A stretch of DNA of 64,000 nt, taken from positions 22,465,780 through 22,529,779 of the forward strand of contig CM059194.1 of assembly GCA_030323885.1 (NCBI GenBank), given 5' to 3'. How positions within the stretch are numbered: position 1 is the stretch's first letter; every line of letters begins with the position of its first letter. A program made the translations under genes and the position numbers. This stretch comes from Branchipolynoe longqiensis (lineage: Eukaryota; Annelida; Polychaeta; Phyllodocida; Polynoidae). The notes below the pieces were generated by a model. The model was not told where the DNA came from and ran no database searches. It saw only the letters and a program-made list of their open reading frames with translations. Positions 63,185-64,000 of this stretch are shown here, in pieces.

Positions 63185-63612
63185 CAGGGCAGGGGAGGAG
63201 GGGAGGAGGGGAGGGGGGGAGTAGGGGAGGAGGGGAGTAGGGGAGGAGGGGGCGAGGGGAGGAGGGGAGGAGGGGGAGGAGGGGAGGAGGGGGAGGAGGG
63301 GAGGACGGGAGGAAGGGAGGAGGGGAGGAGAGGAGGGGGGAGGAGGGGAGGAGGAGGGACGAGGGGAGGAGGGACGAGGGGAGGTATGGGGAGAGAGGGG
63401 AAGAGGGGAAGATAAGATAGGGGAGGGGAAAGAGGGAAAGGGAGGGGAGGGGCAGAGGGGGGAGGAGGGGGGAGGAGAGGGAAGGAGAGGGGATGAGAGG
63501 GAAGGAGAGGGAAGGAGAGGGGAGGAGAGGGGAGGGGAGGGGAGGGGGGAGGGGGCAGCGGAGGGAAGGGGAGAGGATGGGATGAGAGGAGCAGGGGAGG
63601 GAGAGAGCAGAG
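63185..63612. repeat. Purine tract GGGGAGGAG, about 425 bp
   Basis: Purine-only on the plus strand apart from scattered C/T. Proline-rich minus frames of about 205 codons are composition artefacts. Confidence 0.92.
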
Positions 63613-63844
63613 CATGTGCGTATCATCATTTATAGAACACCCCTCACCACACGAGGCGCTCCCCCCCCCCCGCCCCGTCCCTCCCCCCCCCCCCCTCCCC
63701 CGCCCCGAACACCATCAGCCCGCCCCCGTTCTTACTTCTGCGCATGCCCTCATATCCGGTGAGCACGTGCTGCCCAGCGTCCGCACAACACGACGTCGGG
63801 CCGCCCCCAACAGCAGCGTCCAGCGTCACTCCATGCCCCACTTT

Positions 63845-63931
63845 CTGTTTGTTTTACGTCCTATCAACATCTAAGGTCATATCAGGACGGGTACCAACTT
63901 GTGACAGTGCACACTCATATCGACTTTATAG
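63845..63931 (-). mobile_element. SINE-A 3' half
   Basis: TTTGTTTTACGTCCTATCAA to ATCGACTTTATAGTT; the rest is replaced by the next copy's tail. Confidence 0.85.
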
Positions 63932-64000
63932 TTAGTTGGTTGGATGTTGGAGCTTTACATTCTGGCAACATCTATGGTCATATCAGGACAGGTACCAACT
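63932..64000 (-). mobile_element. SINE-A copy cut by the window edge
   Basis: TTGGTTGGATGTTGGAGCTT, TACATTCTGGCAACATCT and onward to the end of the window. Confidence 0.85.

Overview
This is eukaryotic, non-coding-rich DNA, most likely from a mollusc. That assignment is an inference from repeat content: tRNA-headed SINEs of at least three families, one of which I recall as widespread in molluscs; TTAA-target MITEs; and a DIRS-type tyrosine-recombinase retrotransposon. There are no bacterial operons, no complete intron-less gene, no functional tRNA or rRNA gene and no CRISPR array. Most long open frames are artefacts of stop-free tandem repeats.

The most important coding signal is a minus-strand gene crossing the middle of the window. 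Four short exons (47118-47208, 34097-34190, 31189-31226, 30310-30437) have good splice sites, and their phases agree across all three junctions. Together they give 351 nt, or 117 uninterrupted codons, encoding hydrophilic protein that I do not recognise. Two weaker downstream candidates (21969-22130 and 16150-16221) are also in phase with the last secure exon, but nothing shows which, if either, is used. The introns (about 12.9, 2.9 and 0.75 kb) are packed with arrays and mobile elements, and the exons sit within tens of bases of minisatellites.

Layout. 1-12 kb: old interspersed repeats, MITEs, a 13-bp and a 78-bp array, and dense SINE-A copies. 12.7-15.2 kb: a 44-bp satellite organised as 88-bp dimers. 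15.7-21.3 kb: a foldback element, purine tracts, TGAG repeats and a 37-bp array. 21.9-23.4 kb: a CpG-rich stretch and a 51-bp array. 23.7-30.3 kb: TG-rich, 62-bp, GTGGAC-rich, roughly 100-bp and 21-bp arrays. 30.3-35.4 kb: three exons separated by purine, 65-bp and CA-rich arrays plus MITEs. 35.5-42.4 kb: nested MITE/SINE insertions, a foldback element and GTGTGGAGT/TATG arrays. 43.1-46.0 kb: a 2.9-kb array of a 9-bp motif. 46.2-49.3 kb: two SINE-B copies, a SINE-C head and exon 47118-47208. 50.5-55.1 kb: an inverted-repeat element abutting a degenerate DIRS retrotransposon (minus strand). 55.8-64 kb: a 97-bp array, LINE 3' ends, more SINE-A, a 21-bp array and purine tracts.

SINE-A is represented by about 40 full or partial copies, roughly one per 1.6 kb. 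Several insertions are nested, so the window preserves empty and filled sites, target duplications and relative ages. All coordinates, periods and codon counts were read by eye. Family names such as SINE-A or MITE-1 are local labels, not database names.
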